NCBI GenBank assembly: GCA_018830415.1
Contig: JAHJSJ010000210.1
Span: 1-6,212 of the forward strand
Direction: 5' to 3'
Origin: Alphaproteobacteria bacterium
GTDB taxonomy: Bacteria > Pseudomonadota > Alphaproteobacteria > Sphingomonadales > Sphingomonadaceae
DNA: 6,212 nucleotides
Shown: positions 1 through 5,742 of the stretch, piece by piece
Layout: every line of letters begins with the position of its first letter
How positions within the stretch are numbered: the stretch's first letter is position 1
Program-made: the position numbers and the translations under genes
Notes under the pieces: model-generated
Databases searched by the model: none
Told to the model about the DNA's origin: nothing
The model's input: only the letters and a program-made list of their open reading frames with translations

Positions 1-542
1 AATTTCTGGGCGACCGGGTGCTCGGCCTGTCGGTGGCAAGCTGGCTGTTCCGCGCAGGTGACGCGCCCGAAGGCAAGCTGTCACAGCGGCTCAACGCGCT
101 GGTCAGCGGCGCCACCTGCGCACGGATTGCCCGCGCCATCGGCCTGCCCGCGCATATCCGGCTGGGCAAGCAGGCGCGCGATGATGGCGGGGCGGATAGC
201 GACAAGATTCTGGGCGATGTGATGGAGGCGCTGATCGGCGCGTGTTTTGTCCAGCACGGGTTCGATCCCGCACAGGCGGTCATTTACCGCCTGTGGGCGA
301 GCGAGCTGGAAGGCGACTTGGGCAGGTCGAAACACCCCAAAAGCGCGCTGCAGGAATGGGCCGCAGGCAACCGCCGCGCCACCCCCGTTTACGAAGTGGT
401 AGGCCGCAGCGGGCCTGACCACGCGGCGCGCTTCACCGTGCGGGTCAGCGTCCGCAATGTCGGTGAGGCCGAGGCCACCGCTACCAACAAGGGTGAGGCT
501 GAAAAGCTGGCCGCGAAGGCTTTTCTGGAACAATTCGGGTGA
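1..542 (+). CDS. rnc: Ribonuclease III (C-terminal ~179 residues; 5' end outside window)
   Basis: RNase III is the Mg-dependent endonuclease that cuts double-stranded RNA, processing rRNA precursors and some mRNAs in the cytoplasm. The frame is open at the left edge. Counting from the codon at position 3, it begins with FLGD (residues 1-4), the heart of the family signature (E/R-L-E-F-L-G-D), whose Asp binds metal. The conserved Glu of EGKLS is near residue 23. The second acidic motif, GDVMEALIG, places D72 and E75 at the catalytic Asp/Glu positions. A double-stranded-RNA-binding domain follows from about residue 111 (HPKSALQEW) to the end, finishing with the typical NKGEAEKLAAKAFLEQ helix. 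Relative to the usual 220-230 residues, about 40-45 N-terminal residues are missing. The GTG at 18 lies inside the signature motif and is not the start. era lies downstream on the same strand, the common arrangement. The stop overlaps a small frame that bridges to era. Confidence 0.96.
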   Translation, partial: FLGDRVLGLSVASWLFRAGDAPEGKLSQRLNALVSGATCARIARAIGLPAHIRLGKQARDDGGADSDKILGDVMEALIGACFVQHGFDPAQAVIYRLWASELEGDLGRSKHPKSALQEWAAGNRRATPVYEVVGRSGPDHAARFTVRVSVRNVGEAEATATNKGEAEKLAAKAFLEQFG

Positions 543-655
543 ATGATTTAGTGAATTTGCCACATCGAAACCGACAGGTTTCGCAAGGCCAAGCGGCCGC
601 CCGCAGCCGCTTTGGAGCGAAGCGGAAAATCAGCGGCGAGGAAGTCATGAAATGA
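539..655 (+). CDS. Possible 38-residue translationally coupled peptide bridging rnc and era
   Basis: A frame starting with GTG at 539 (overlapping the rnc TGA as GTGA) runs without a stop to TGA at 653-655 (overlapping the era ATG as ATGA). It fills the whole rnc-era spacer. The peptide would be basic, with Arg/Lys/Gln/Ala-rich stretches such as SQGQAAARSRFGAKRK and the end GEEVMK. I recognise no domain, signal peptide or membrane segment. A second possible GTG start is at 551. No good Shine-Dalgarno precedes either one, so translation would depend on coupling from rnc. The same DNA contains two hairpins and the era ribosome binding site. It may therefore be an untranslated leader, or a copy of an interspersed repeat that happens to be open in this frame. 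The exact 4-nt overlap at both ends is the argument for a real peptide; short length and lack of homology are the arguments against. Confidence 0.27.
   Translation: MNDLVNLPHRNRQVSQGQAAARSRFGAKRKISGEEVMK
566..583 (+). other. Perfect hairpin in the rnc-era spacer
   Basis: CGAAACC at 566-572 is exactly complementary to GGTTTCG at 577-583, giving a 7-bp stem with a 4-nt GACA loop. No U-run follows, so it is unlikely to be an intrinsic terminator. It could affect stability or processing of the rnc-era transcript, or be part of a repeat element. Confidence 0.5.
607..625 (+). other. Second hairpin upstream of the era ribosome binding site
   Basis: CCGCTT at 607-612 pairs with AAGCGG at 620-625 around a 7-nt loop. 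A competing fold pairs CGCT at 608-611 with AGCG at 616-619, and GCGGC at 593-597 could also pair with GCCGC at 606-610. The structure ends about 12 nt before the GAGGAA of era, so it could modulate initiation. No function is demonstrated. Confidence 0.35.
638..643 (+). promoter_or_regulatory. Ribosome binding site of era
   Basis: GAGGAA lies 8 nt before the ATG at 652. It fixes the era start there: the earlier ATG at 647 is followed immediately by AAA and TGA in its own frame and cannot start era. Confidence 0.75.
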
Positions 656-1560
656 CCAAACAAAAATGCGGCATGATCGCCGTGATCGGCGCGCCCAATG
701 CGGGCAAATCGACTTTGGTGAACCAGTTGGTCGGCCAGAAGGTCGCAATTACCTCGGCCAAGGCGCAGACCACGCGGGCGCGGATGCTCGGCATTGCCTT
801 GCACGAACTGGCAGGCACGCGGGTGCAGATGATTCTGGTCGACACCCCCGGCATCTTTGCCCCGCGCCGCCGGTTAGACCGCGCGATGGTGAGCGCCGCG
901 TGGGAAGGCGCGGAGGCGGCGGACGCGGTGCTGCTGCTGGTCGATCCGATCAAGCAACGCCGCCACGAATTGGAGCCGCTGCTGGAGGCGCTGGCGAACC
1001 GCCCGGAACGCAAGATTCTGGTGCTCAACAAGGTCGACCGCACCAAGAAAGAACCGCTGCTGGCGCTGGCGCAGGAATTGGCGGGCAAGGTCGATTTTGC
1101 CGAAATCTATTTCGTCTCGGCGCTGAATGGGGACGGCGTGCCCGAACTGAAAGACGCGCTGGCGGGCATGATGCCCGAGGCTGAATGGATGTATCCCGAA
1201 GATCAGGTGTCAGACGCGTCGGAACGCCTGCTCGCCGCCGAAATCACCCGCGAACAGCTCTATCAGCAGCTCCACGAAGAACTGCCTTACGACAGCGCAG
1301 TGCGGCCCGAAAGTTACACGGTGCGCAAAGACGGCAGCATCGAAATCCACCAGCAGATCGTGGTCGCCCGCGAAACCCAGCGCGCCATCGTGCTGGGCAA
1401 AGGCGGCGCGCGAATCAAGGCCATCGGCGAAGCGGCGCGCAAGGAATTGGCGCAAGTGCTTGGCGTAAAAGTGCACCTGTTCCTCCACGTCAAACAGTCG
1501 GAAAACTGGGCCGAGGACAAGGAGATTTTCGAGGAAATGGGGCTGGATTGGGTGCGGTGA
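652..1560 (+). CDS. era: GTPase Era (ribosome small-subunit assembly)
   Basis: Era is an essential GTPase that binds the 3' end of 16S rRNA and assists 30S maturation, acting in the cytoplasm and at the inner membrane face. The 302-residue product has the normal family length and all G motifs: G1 GAPNAGKS (13-20), the G2 Thr region AKAQTTRAR (37-44), G3 DTPG (64-67), G4 NKVD (126-129) and G5 SAL (156-158). The C-terminal KH RNA-binding domain covers roughly 200-280, with its GKGG loop at 249-252 in the typical setting VLGKGGARIKAIG. The protein ends with the conserved NWAEDKEIFEEMGLDW. The start is set by ATG 652 with a good ribosome binding site. It is probably co-transcribed with rnc. recO, a frequent third member of this cluster, is not downstream: the next gene, dnaN, is convergent. 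Confidence 0.98.
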   Translation: MTKQKCGMIAVIGAPNAGKSTLVNQLVGQKVAITSAKAQTTRARMLGIALHELAGTRVQMILVDTPGIFAPRRRLDRAMVSAAWEGAEAADAVLLLVDPIKQRRHELEPLLEALANRPERKILVLNKVDRTKKEPLLALAQELAGKVDFAEIYFVSALNGDGVPELKDALAGMMPEAEWMYPEDQVSDASERLLAAEITREQLYQQLHEELPYDSAVRPESYTVRKDGSIEIHQQIVVARETQRAIVLGKGGARIKAIGEAARKELAQVLGVKVHLFLHVKQSENWAEDKEIFEEMGLDWVR

Positions 1561-1579
1561 TGGGGAAGAAAAAGCCTAA

Positions 1580-1598
1580 CCCCGTGTCAAGCACGGGG
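1580..1598. terminator. GC-rich hairpin after era, possible bidirectional terminator or palindromic repeat
   Basis: CCCCGTG at 1580-1586 pairs perfectly with CACGGGG at 1592-1598 around TCAAG, only 20 nt after the era stop and in a convergent gap, where a terminator is expected. No T-run follows on the + strand, and the minus-strand side has only a short mixed tract. A classic intrinsic terminator is therefore not fully supported. Palindromes of this type recur between genes in related genomes as far as I recall, so it may instead be a repeat copy. Confidence 0.45.
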
Positions 1599-1645
1599 CG
1601 ACGATTGAGGGATCGGTAGTCCCCCGCCCCAGCTTCTCCCCCCCT

Positions 1646-1685
1646 ACTTCGTCATCGCGAGGCCCGCAGGGTCGTGGCGATCCAT
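1646..1685. repeat. REP-like imperfect palindrome between era and dnaN
   Basis: The stretch contains ATCGC at 1654-1658 complementary to GCGAT at 1677-1681. Inside these arms GGCCC (1661-1665) pairs with GGGTC (1669-1673, one G-T pair) around a GCA loop. The flanking TTCGTCATCGCGAGG and GTGGCGATCCA match my memory of a widespread interspersed palindromic repeat with the pattern GTCATTGCGAG...GCAATCCA. A partial inverted echo, GGATCGCC, occurs near 1719-1726. No other copy is present in this window, so repeat status is inferred. Confidence 0.45.
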
Positions 1686-1815
1686 TAATCGAGGCGCGCA
1701 TTCTGCGGCCAAGTTGCCACGGATCGCCGTATTCCCCGCGCCAAAGTCCGCCGACCGCGCCTGCGACGTAAAGCCTGTACGCAAAGCCAGCCGCTATCGT
1801 GGGGCCTTCAAACGG

Positions 1816-2943
1816 TCACACCCGCATCGGCATCAGCACATAGAGCGCGGGGCTTGCCTCGTTTTCGCGGATCAGTGTCGGCGCGCCTGCGTCGGCCAGA
1901 TGCAGTTCGACCGTGTCGGCATCGATCTGGCCAAGGATGTCCTTGAGGTAATTGGCGTTAAAGCCGATCTCCAGCGCTTCGGCGCGGTATTCTGCTGCCA
2001 GTTCCTCGGCCGCGGTGCCGTTGTCGGGCGATGTCACCGACAGCGTGACGCGGTCCTGATCCAGCCCGATTTTGACCGCGCGGGTTTTCTCCGTCGCGAT
2101 GGTCGCCACGCGGTCAACGCCGGAAAACAGCAGTTTCGGATCGACCTTGAGCAGCTTGTCATTGCCGGTCGGGATCACGCGGCTGTAATCGGGGAAGGTG
2201 CCGTCGATCAGCTTGCTGGTCAGCACCACCCCGCCTTCACCGCCCATGGTGAAGCGGATCTTGCTGGCCGACAGGTCGATCAACACGTTACCATCGAGCG
2301 CTTCTTCGAGTAGCTTGCGCAGTTCACCCACGGCTTTGCGCGGCACGATCACATCGGGCATCCCGGCGGCGCCTTCGGGCCGCGCCAAGGTGAACCGCGC
2401 AAGCCGGTGGCCATCGGTGGCGGCGGCTTTCAGCAGCGGTTCGTTTTCATCGGTCACGTGCAGAAAAATGCCGTTGAGGTAATAGCGCGTTTCCTCGGTC
2501 GAAATCGCGAAGCGGGTGCGGTCGATCAATTCCGCCAGCACGCGCGCGGGCAGTTCAAAACTGGTCGGCAGGTCGCCTTCGACGATCACCGGGAAATCAT
2601 CGCGTGGCAGGGTCGGCAGCTTGAAGTTTGAACGGCCCGCCTTGACCTCAAGCCGGTTGTCGCTGGTGGTCAGGCTGACCTGACTGCCTTCGGGCAGCTT
2701 GCGCGCAATATCGAACAGCAGATGCGCCGACACGGTGATCGCGCCTGCCTGTTCGACCGACGAAGCCGACATTGATTCGACCACCTGCAGATCAAGATCG
2801 GTCGCCATCACGCGGACATTGCCGCCATCGCTGGCGTCGATCAGCACGTTCGACAGGATCGGAATGGTGTTGCGCCGTTCAACCACCGACTGCACGTGGG
2901 AGAGGCACCGCAGCAGGGTCGCGCGTTCAATCGTGGCCTTCAT
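1816..2943 (-). CDS. dnaN: DNA polymerase III beta subunit (sliding clamp)
   Basis: The beta clamp is a ring-shaped dimer that encircles DNA and tethers polymerase III; it also docks other replication, repair and initiator-inactivation proteins. The 375-residue product has the three-domain clamp length and begins with the typical MKATIERATLLRCLSHVQSVVERRNTIPILSNV. The hydrophobic protein-binding pocket is recognisable: TDGHRL at 176-181 and the C-terminal YVLMPMRV at 368-375. Other family landmarks are the RTRFAISTEETRYYLNG segment (142-158) and GTFPDYSRVIP (248-258). The start is ATG at 2943, preceded on the minus strand by an AGGGAC box. It lies downstream of fabG on the same strand after a 162-bp gap and converges with era. 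It is not beside dnaA or recF here, which is common in alphaproteobacteria. Confidence 0.98.
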   Translation of the reverse strand: MKATIERATLLRCLSHVQSVVERRNTIPILSNVLIDASDGGNVRVMATDLDLQVVESMSASSVEQAGAITVSAHLLFDIARKLPEGSQVSLTTSDNRLEVKAGRSNFKLPTLPRDDFPVIVEGDLPTSFELPARVLAELIDRTRFAISTEETRYYLNGIFLHVTDENEPLLKAAATDGHRLARFTLARPEGAAGMPDVIVPRKAVGELRKLLEEALDGNVLIDLSASKIRFTMGGEGGVVLTSKLIDGTFPDYSRVIPTGNDKLLKVDPKLLFSGVDRVATIATEKTRAVKIGLDQDRVTLSVTSPDNGTAAEELAAEYRAEALEIGFNANYLKDILGQIDADTVELHLADAGAPTLIRENEASPALYVLMPMRV

Positions 2944-3105
2944 CGCTTGTCCCTATCGTTCCCTTGTGTGGCATAAGGACGAAGGAATCGCCCTCAAGCG
3001 CCAGAAAGTGCCTAAAACCTTAGCGCCGCTGACAATACGGGCAAGTTGGCGGCTTTGCGAGGGGCGTTTCCGCTGGGGATAAGGGGCCAAAACACCGCCC
3101 GCTGA
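2944..3105 (-). promoter_or_regulatory. fabG-dnaN intergenic region, likely dnaN promoter/leader
   Basis: This 162-bp gap contains no gene. The length suggests that dnaN has its own promoter. The best candidate I see on the minus strand is TTGTCA (3035-3030) with a weak TAGGCA (3014-3009) and a short 15-nt spacer, so the assignment is poor. A single DnaA-box-like TTATCCCCA occurs on the minus strand at 3082-3074, one mismatch from TTATCCACA; one such match is expected by chance. No clear terminator for fabG was found. Confidence 0.25.
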
Positions 3106-3870
3106 TCAGCCCAGCATCGCCATCCCGCCGTTTACGTGCAGCGTTTCACCCGTGACATAGGCGGATTCGCGGCTGGCAAGAAACGCAACCGCCGCGCCAA
3201 TCTCGCTGCCTTCTCCCATGCGGCCCATCGGAATGCGGCCATTGATCGCGGCCTGTTGTTTTTCATCGAGCGCGGAGGTCATCGCGGTGCGGATGAAGCC
3301 GGGGGCGACGCAGTTGGCGGTGATCCCGCGGCTGGCGACTTCCTGCGCAAACGCCTTGGTCATGCCGGTCAGGCCCGCCTTGGCCGCGCAATAGTTCATT
3401 TGCCCCGGATTGCCGGTCGCGCCGACCACGCTGGTGATGTTGATGATCCGCCCGAAGCGCGCCTTCATCATCGGCTTGGCTGCGGCGCGCATCAGGCGGA
3501 ACGCGGCTTCGAGGTTGATGCGGATCACCTGATCCCATTCATCATCCTTCATCCGCATGCCGAGATTGTCCCTCGTGATCCCGGCGTTGTTGACGAGGAT
3601 GTCCATCGTGCCCAGCGTATCGAGCATCGCCGGGATCAGTTCTTCGACCTGAGTGGTGTTGCCCAGATCGCAGGTAATCTCGACATGGCCATCATGATCG
3701 TGATGGGCGTAGGTTTCGTTGAGTTCATCGCGAAACGCCCGCAGCTTCGCCGCGTTCGACCCCGACAGCGCAAGCCGCGCGCCCTGGCTGGCGAGTGCGT
3801 GGGCAATCGACGATCCGATCCCCCCGCTTGCACCAGTGACCAGCGCATTCATGCCCTTGAGTGAAAACAT
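3106..3870 (-). CDS. fabG: 3-oxoacyl-[ACP] reductase FabG
   Basis: FabG is the cytoplasmic NADPH-dependent reductase of type II fatty acid synthesis, reducing beta-ketoacyl-ACP to 3-hydroxyacyl-ACP. The 254-residue product is a classical short-chain dehydrogenase: cofactor loop TGASGGIG (12-19), NNAG (94-97), and the catalytic tetrad N119, S147, Y160 and K164 (YCAAK). It ends in YVTGETLHVNGGMAMLG, as FabG proteins do. I chose the ATG at 3870, giving MFSLKGMNALVTGAS, because this matches family N-termini. A GTG one codon upstream is also possible. The start overlaps the fabD stop (TGATG), with AAGGA about 9 nt upstream, so translation is probably coupled to fabD. It is about 10 residues longer than E. 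coli FabG, partly because of a His/Asp-rich insertion at residues 56-62 (HHDHDGH). acpP, a frequent neighbour, does not follow. Confidence 0.95.
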   Translation of the reverse strand: MFSLKGMNALVTGASGGIGSSIAHALASQGARLALSGSNAAKLRAFRDELNETYAHHDHDGHVEITCDLGNTTQVEELIPAMLDTLGTMDILVNNAGITRDNLGMRMKDDEWDQVIRINLEAAFRLMRAAAKPMMKARFGRIINITSVVGATGNPGQMNYCAAKAGLTGMTKAFAQEVASRGITANCVAPGFIRTAMTSALDEKQQAAINGRIPMGRMGEGSEIGAAVAFLASRESAYVTGETLHVNGGMAMLG

Positions 3871-4808
3871 CACACCAATTCCTTCGCAAACGCTTCAATA
3901 TCCTGCATCGTCACCAGGCTGACAACCTGCGCTTCGCGGTCGATCCGGCCAACCATCGGGCCGAGTACCTTCCCGCCCAGTTCGACGAAGCTCTCCACCC
4001 CATCGGCGCGCATGGCAAGCACGCTTTCGCGCCAGCGCACCCGGCCAGTGACCTGTTCGATCAGCAATCCGCGTTCTACTTCGGGATCGGTGACGCGCGC
4101 GGCGGTGACGTTGGCATAGAGCGGCAAGGTGAAGGCGGCGGGCGGGGTTTGGGCCAAGGCCTCAGCCATGCGTTCGGCGGCGGGTTGCATCAGCGCGCAG
4201 TGGAACGGCGCTGACACTGGCAGCAGGATGCCGCGCTTGATCCCGAACTCCTTGACCAGCGCGACGGCGCGCTCAATCGCCGCGGTGTGGCCGGAAATCA
4301 CCACCTGCGAGGGATCATTGTCGTTCGCGACTTCGCACACCTGACCCTGCGCGGCGGCCTCTGCCAGCGCCTTGGCCTGATCAATATCCGCCCCCAGCAG
4401 CGCTGCCATTGTCCCTTCGCCCACCGGCACGGCGGATTGCATCGCCAGCCCGCGCAGTTTGAGCAGCCGCGCGGTATCGGCCAGGCTGAACGCGCCAACC
4501 GCGCACAGGGCGGTGTATTCGCCCAGCGAATGGCCCGCGACGCAGGCACCGTGTTCGGTCAGTTGCACACCGAAATCGCGTTCCAGCACCCGCAATGTGG
4601 CAATCGCGTTGGCCATGATGGCAGGCTGGGCGTTTTCGGTCAGGGTAAGGTCGGCCTCTGGCCCTTCGCGCATCAATGCCGAAAGCCTTTGCGACAAGGC
4701 CTCGTCAACCTCATCGAACACCGCGCGCGCCGCCGGGCTGGCTGCGGCAAGTTCTTCCCCCATGCCGATTTTCTGGCTGCCCTGACCCGGAAAGATAAAC
4801 GCGCGCAT
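3870..4808 (-). CDS. fabD: Malonyl-CoA:ACP transacylase FabD
   Basis: FabD transfers malonyl from coenzyme A to acyl carrier protein, supplying the extender unit for fatty acid elongation. The 312-residue product has the normal length and the full active site: the oxyanion-region GQGSQ at 8-12 (Q9), the nucleophile elbow GHSLGEY at 92-98 with S94, R119 (which contacts the malonyl carboxylate in the family), catalytic H203 in SAPFHCALM, and Q252. The C-terminal VELGGKVLGPMVGRI is also typical. The start is ATG at 4808, with a GGGGA tract 7 nt upstream on the minus strand. Its stop overlaps the fabG start by one base, marking a fabD-fabG operon. The gene upstream on the same strand, an LD-carboxypeptidase, ends 47 bp before it without an obvious terminator, so read-through is possible. 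Confidence 0.97.
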   Translation of the reverse strand: MRAFIFPGQGSQKIGMGEELAAASPAARAVFDEVDEALSQRLSALMREGPEADLTLTENAQPAIMANAIATLRVLERDFGVQLTEHGACVAGHSLGEYTALCAVGAFSLADTARLLKLRGLAMQSAVPVGEGTMAALLGADIDQAKALAEAAAQGQVCEVANDNDPSQVVISGHTAAIERAVALVKEFGIKRGILLPVSAPFHCALMQPAAERMAEALAQTPPAAFTLPLYANVTAARVTDPEVERGLLIEQVTGRVRWRESVLAMRADGVESFVELGGKVLGPMVGRIDREAQVVSLVTMQDIEAFAKELV

Positions 4809-4855
4809 TTGTGGTCCCCGTTATGGCTTTGGCGTGGCGATTTCAGGGCGCGCGG

Positions 4856-5686
4856 TTACGTGCGCGCGGGCGGGCTGGCAAGTCCGAAGGGCACAACCCT
4901 GTTGGCAGAATTGTGCCCGATCAGTGCACGGCCGAGATAGGGAATCCCGGCGCGCGCGCACCAGAAACGGGCGATATCTTCCTCGTTCTGGCCGAATTCG
5001 ACATAGTTTTCCGGCACGTCGGTGATCGCGCCCAATCGCAGCCCGGCAAGCCGGGGAAGCGTTCCTGCCAGATGGAAGAACATCCGGTCGATCGCATAGA
5101 GATGTTCGGAAACCTCCTCGACCATCACCACATGGCCGGTCAGGTCAGGCATCAACGGCGTGCCCGCAATCATCGCCAGCGTGATGAGGTTGAATGCAGC
5201 CGCAGGCGTGCTGCCATCAAGGCTTGGCTCAATCCCGCTGGTATCCCCGCCAAGCCAGCCCAGCACCCGCCGGATCGCCTCGCGCCCACCTTCCGAACGC
5301 GCGCTGACCGGCATCGACCCATGAACGCTCTGCCCGATCCCGGCGCGGTAGAGCGCGGCCAGCAGATAACCGCAATCGGAAAAGCCGACATAGGTCTTGG
5401 CCCGCGCCGATGCGTTCATTTGCGCCACCACCGCCTCGGCAATGCGGTTTGAACCGTAACCGCCCTTGGCAAACCACACGACATCAAACGCCGGATCATT
5501 GGCGCATTCAAGCAGCGCGGTCAGCCGCCGCAGATCATCCCCGGCAAAATGCCCGGCCCGTTCAAAAGACTGATCGTGAAACGTCACGCGGTGCGAGGGA
5601 TATTCCGCCGCCACCAGCGCCAAGAGCGCATCGCGATGCTCATGGGTGATCGGGGTCGCCGGCGCACAGATCGCGATATTCGTCAT
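4856..5686 (-). CDS. ldcA: LD-carboxypeptidase, peptidase family S66 (LdcA-like)
   Basis: LdcA enzymes are cytoplasmic serine peptidases that remove the terminal D-Ala from muropeptide tetrapeptides (an L,D bond) during peptidoglycan recycling. The 276-residue product shows the S66 layout: GGYGS at 75-79, the nucleophile elbow GFSD with S103, the acidic residue in VMVEEV (E190, followed by the typical YAIDRM), and H258 in GHNSANRVVPFG, which together form the expected Ser-Glu-His triad. The segment usually reading GGNL reads AFNL here (164-167). The immunity protein MccF shares the fold, so another L,D-amide substrate is possible. I chose ATG 5686, giving MTNIAICAPATPI, because the conserved beta-strand begins there; the frame could extend to a TTG at 5728. 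The ribosome binding site is weak. It is divergent from a Mur ligase gene, which supports a cell-wall recycling role. fabD follows 47 bp downstream. Confidence 0.88.
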   Translation of the reverse strand: MTNIAICAPATPITHEHRDALLALVAAEYPSHRVTFHDQSFERAGHFAGDDLRRLTALLECANDPAFDVVWFAKGGYGSNRIAEAVVAQMNASARAKTYVGFSDCGYLLAALYRAGIGQSVHGSMPVSARSEGGREAIRRVLGWLGGDTSGIEPSLDGSTPAAAFNLITLAMIAGTPLMPDLTGHVVMVEEVSEHLYAIDRMFFHLAGTLPRLAGLRLGAITDVPENYVEFGQNEEDIARFWCARAGIPYLGRALIGHNSANRVVPFGLASPPART

Positions 5687-5742
5687 GCGCGGTAACCTAT
5701 GGCGCTTGTCAGTGATGGCGCAAGTCAATAACCACGCCTGCT
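5687..5742. promoter_or_regulatory. Divergent promoter region of ldcA and the Mur ligase gene
   Basis: The 56 bp between the two divergent starts must hold signals for both genes unless promoters lie inside the coding regions. On the + strand TTGTCA (5706-5711) is followed after 17 nt by TAACCA (5729-5734), a good -35 but poor -10. This would place the transcription start at or within a few bases of the ATG at 5743. On the minus strand TTGACT (5728-5723) is a candidate -35 for ldcA, but no well-spaced -10 was found. Confidence 0.35.

Noticed and set aside
18..20. GTG at 18 as the start of the first gene
   Set aside because: The frame continues to the left edge and encodes FLGDR, part of the RNase III signature, so the gene starts outside the window.
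1560..1619. 19-codon frame starting ATG in the era stop (TGATG), with a Lys-rich start
   Set aside because: Most of it is the translated palindrome at 1580-1598. It is very short and has no gene downstream on this strand to couple to.
1766..1788. Imperfect direct repeat ACGTAAAGCC / ACGCAAAGCC downstream of dnaN
   Set aside because: There are only two 10-bp units with one mismatch, no further copies and no associated gene; probably chance.
1714..2313. Long + strand open frame (199 codons) covering the dnaN 3' half and the intergenic gap
   Set aside because: It is a shadow of dnaN: there is no recognisable domain, the composition is atypical, and dnaN on the other strand is unambiguous.
3074..3082. 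DnaA-box-like TTATCCCCA on the minus strand upstream of dnaN; a similar TTATCCATA sits on the minus strand at 5744-5752
   Set aside because: Each differs by one base from TTATCCACA, and about one such match is expected by chance in a window this size. They are isolated rather than clustered, so there is no support for an origin.
3136..3864. Long + strand open frame (242 codons) antisense to nearly all of fabG
   Set aside because: Its residues are Arg/Gly/Ala/His-rich with no motif, while the opposite strand encodes a clear FabG with all catalytic residues. Long antisense frames are expected in GC-rich genes.
4287..4940. + strand open frame (217 codons) antisense to fabD and the ldcA 3' end
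   Set aside because: It lies opposite two well-supported genes and shows no family motif.
5687..5728. N-terminal extension of the LD-carboxypeptidase to TTG 5728
   Set aside because: The added residues (TCAITDKRHRLPR) are unlike the family N-terminus, which begins just before the IAICAPATP strand, and ATG 5686 fits. The extension would also use most of the divergent promoter gap.
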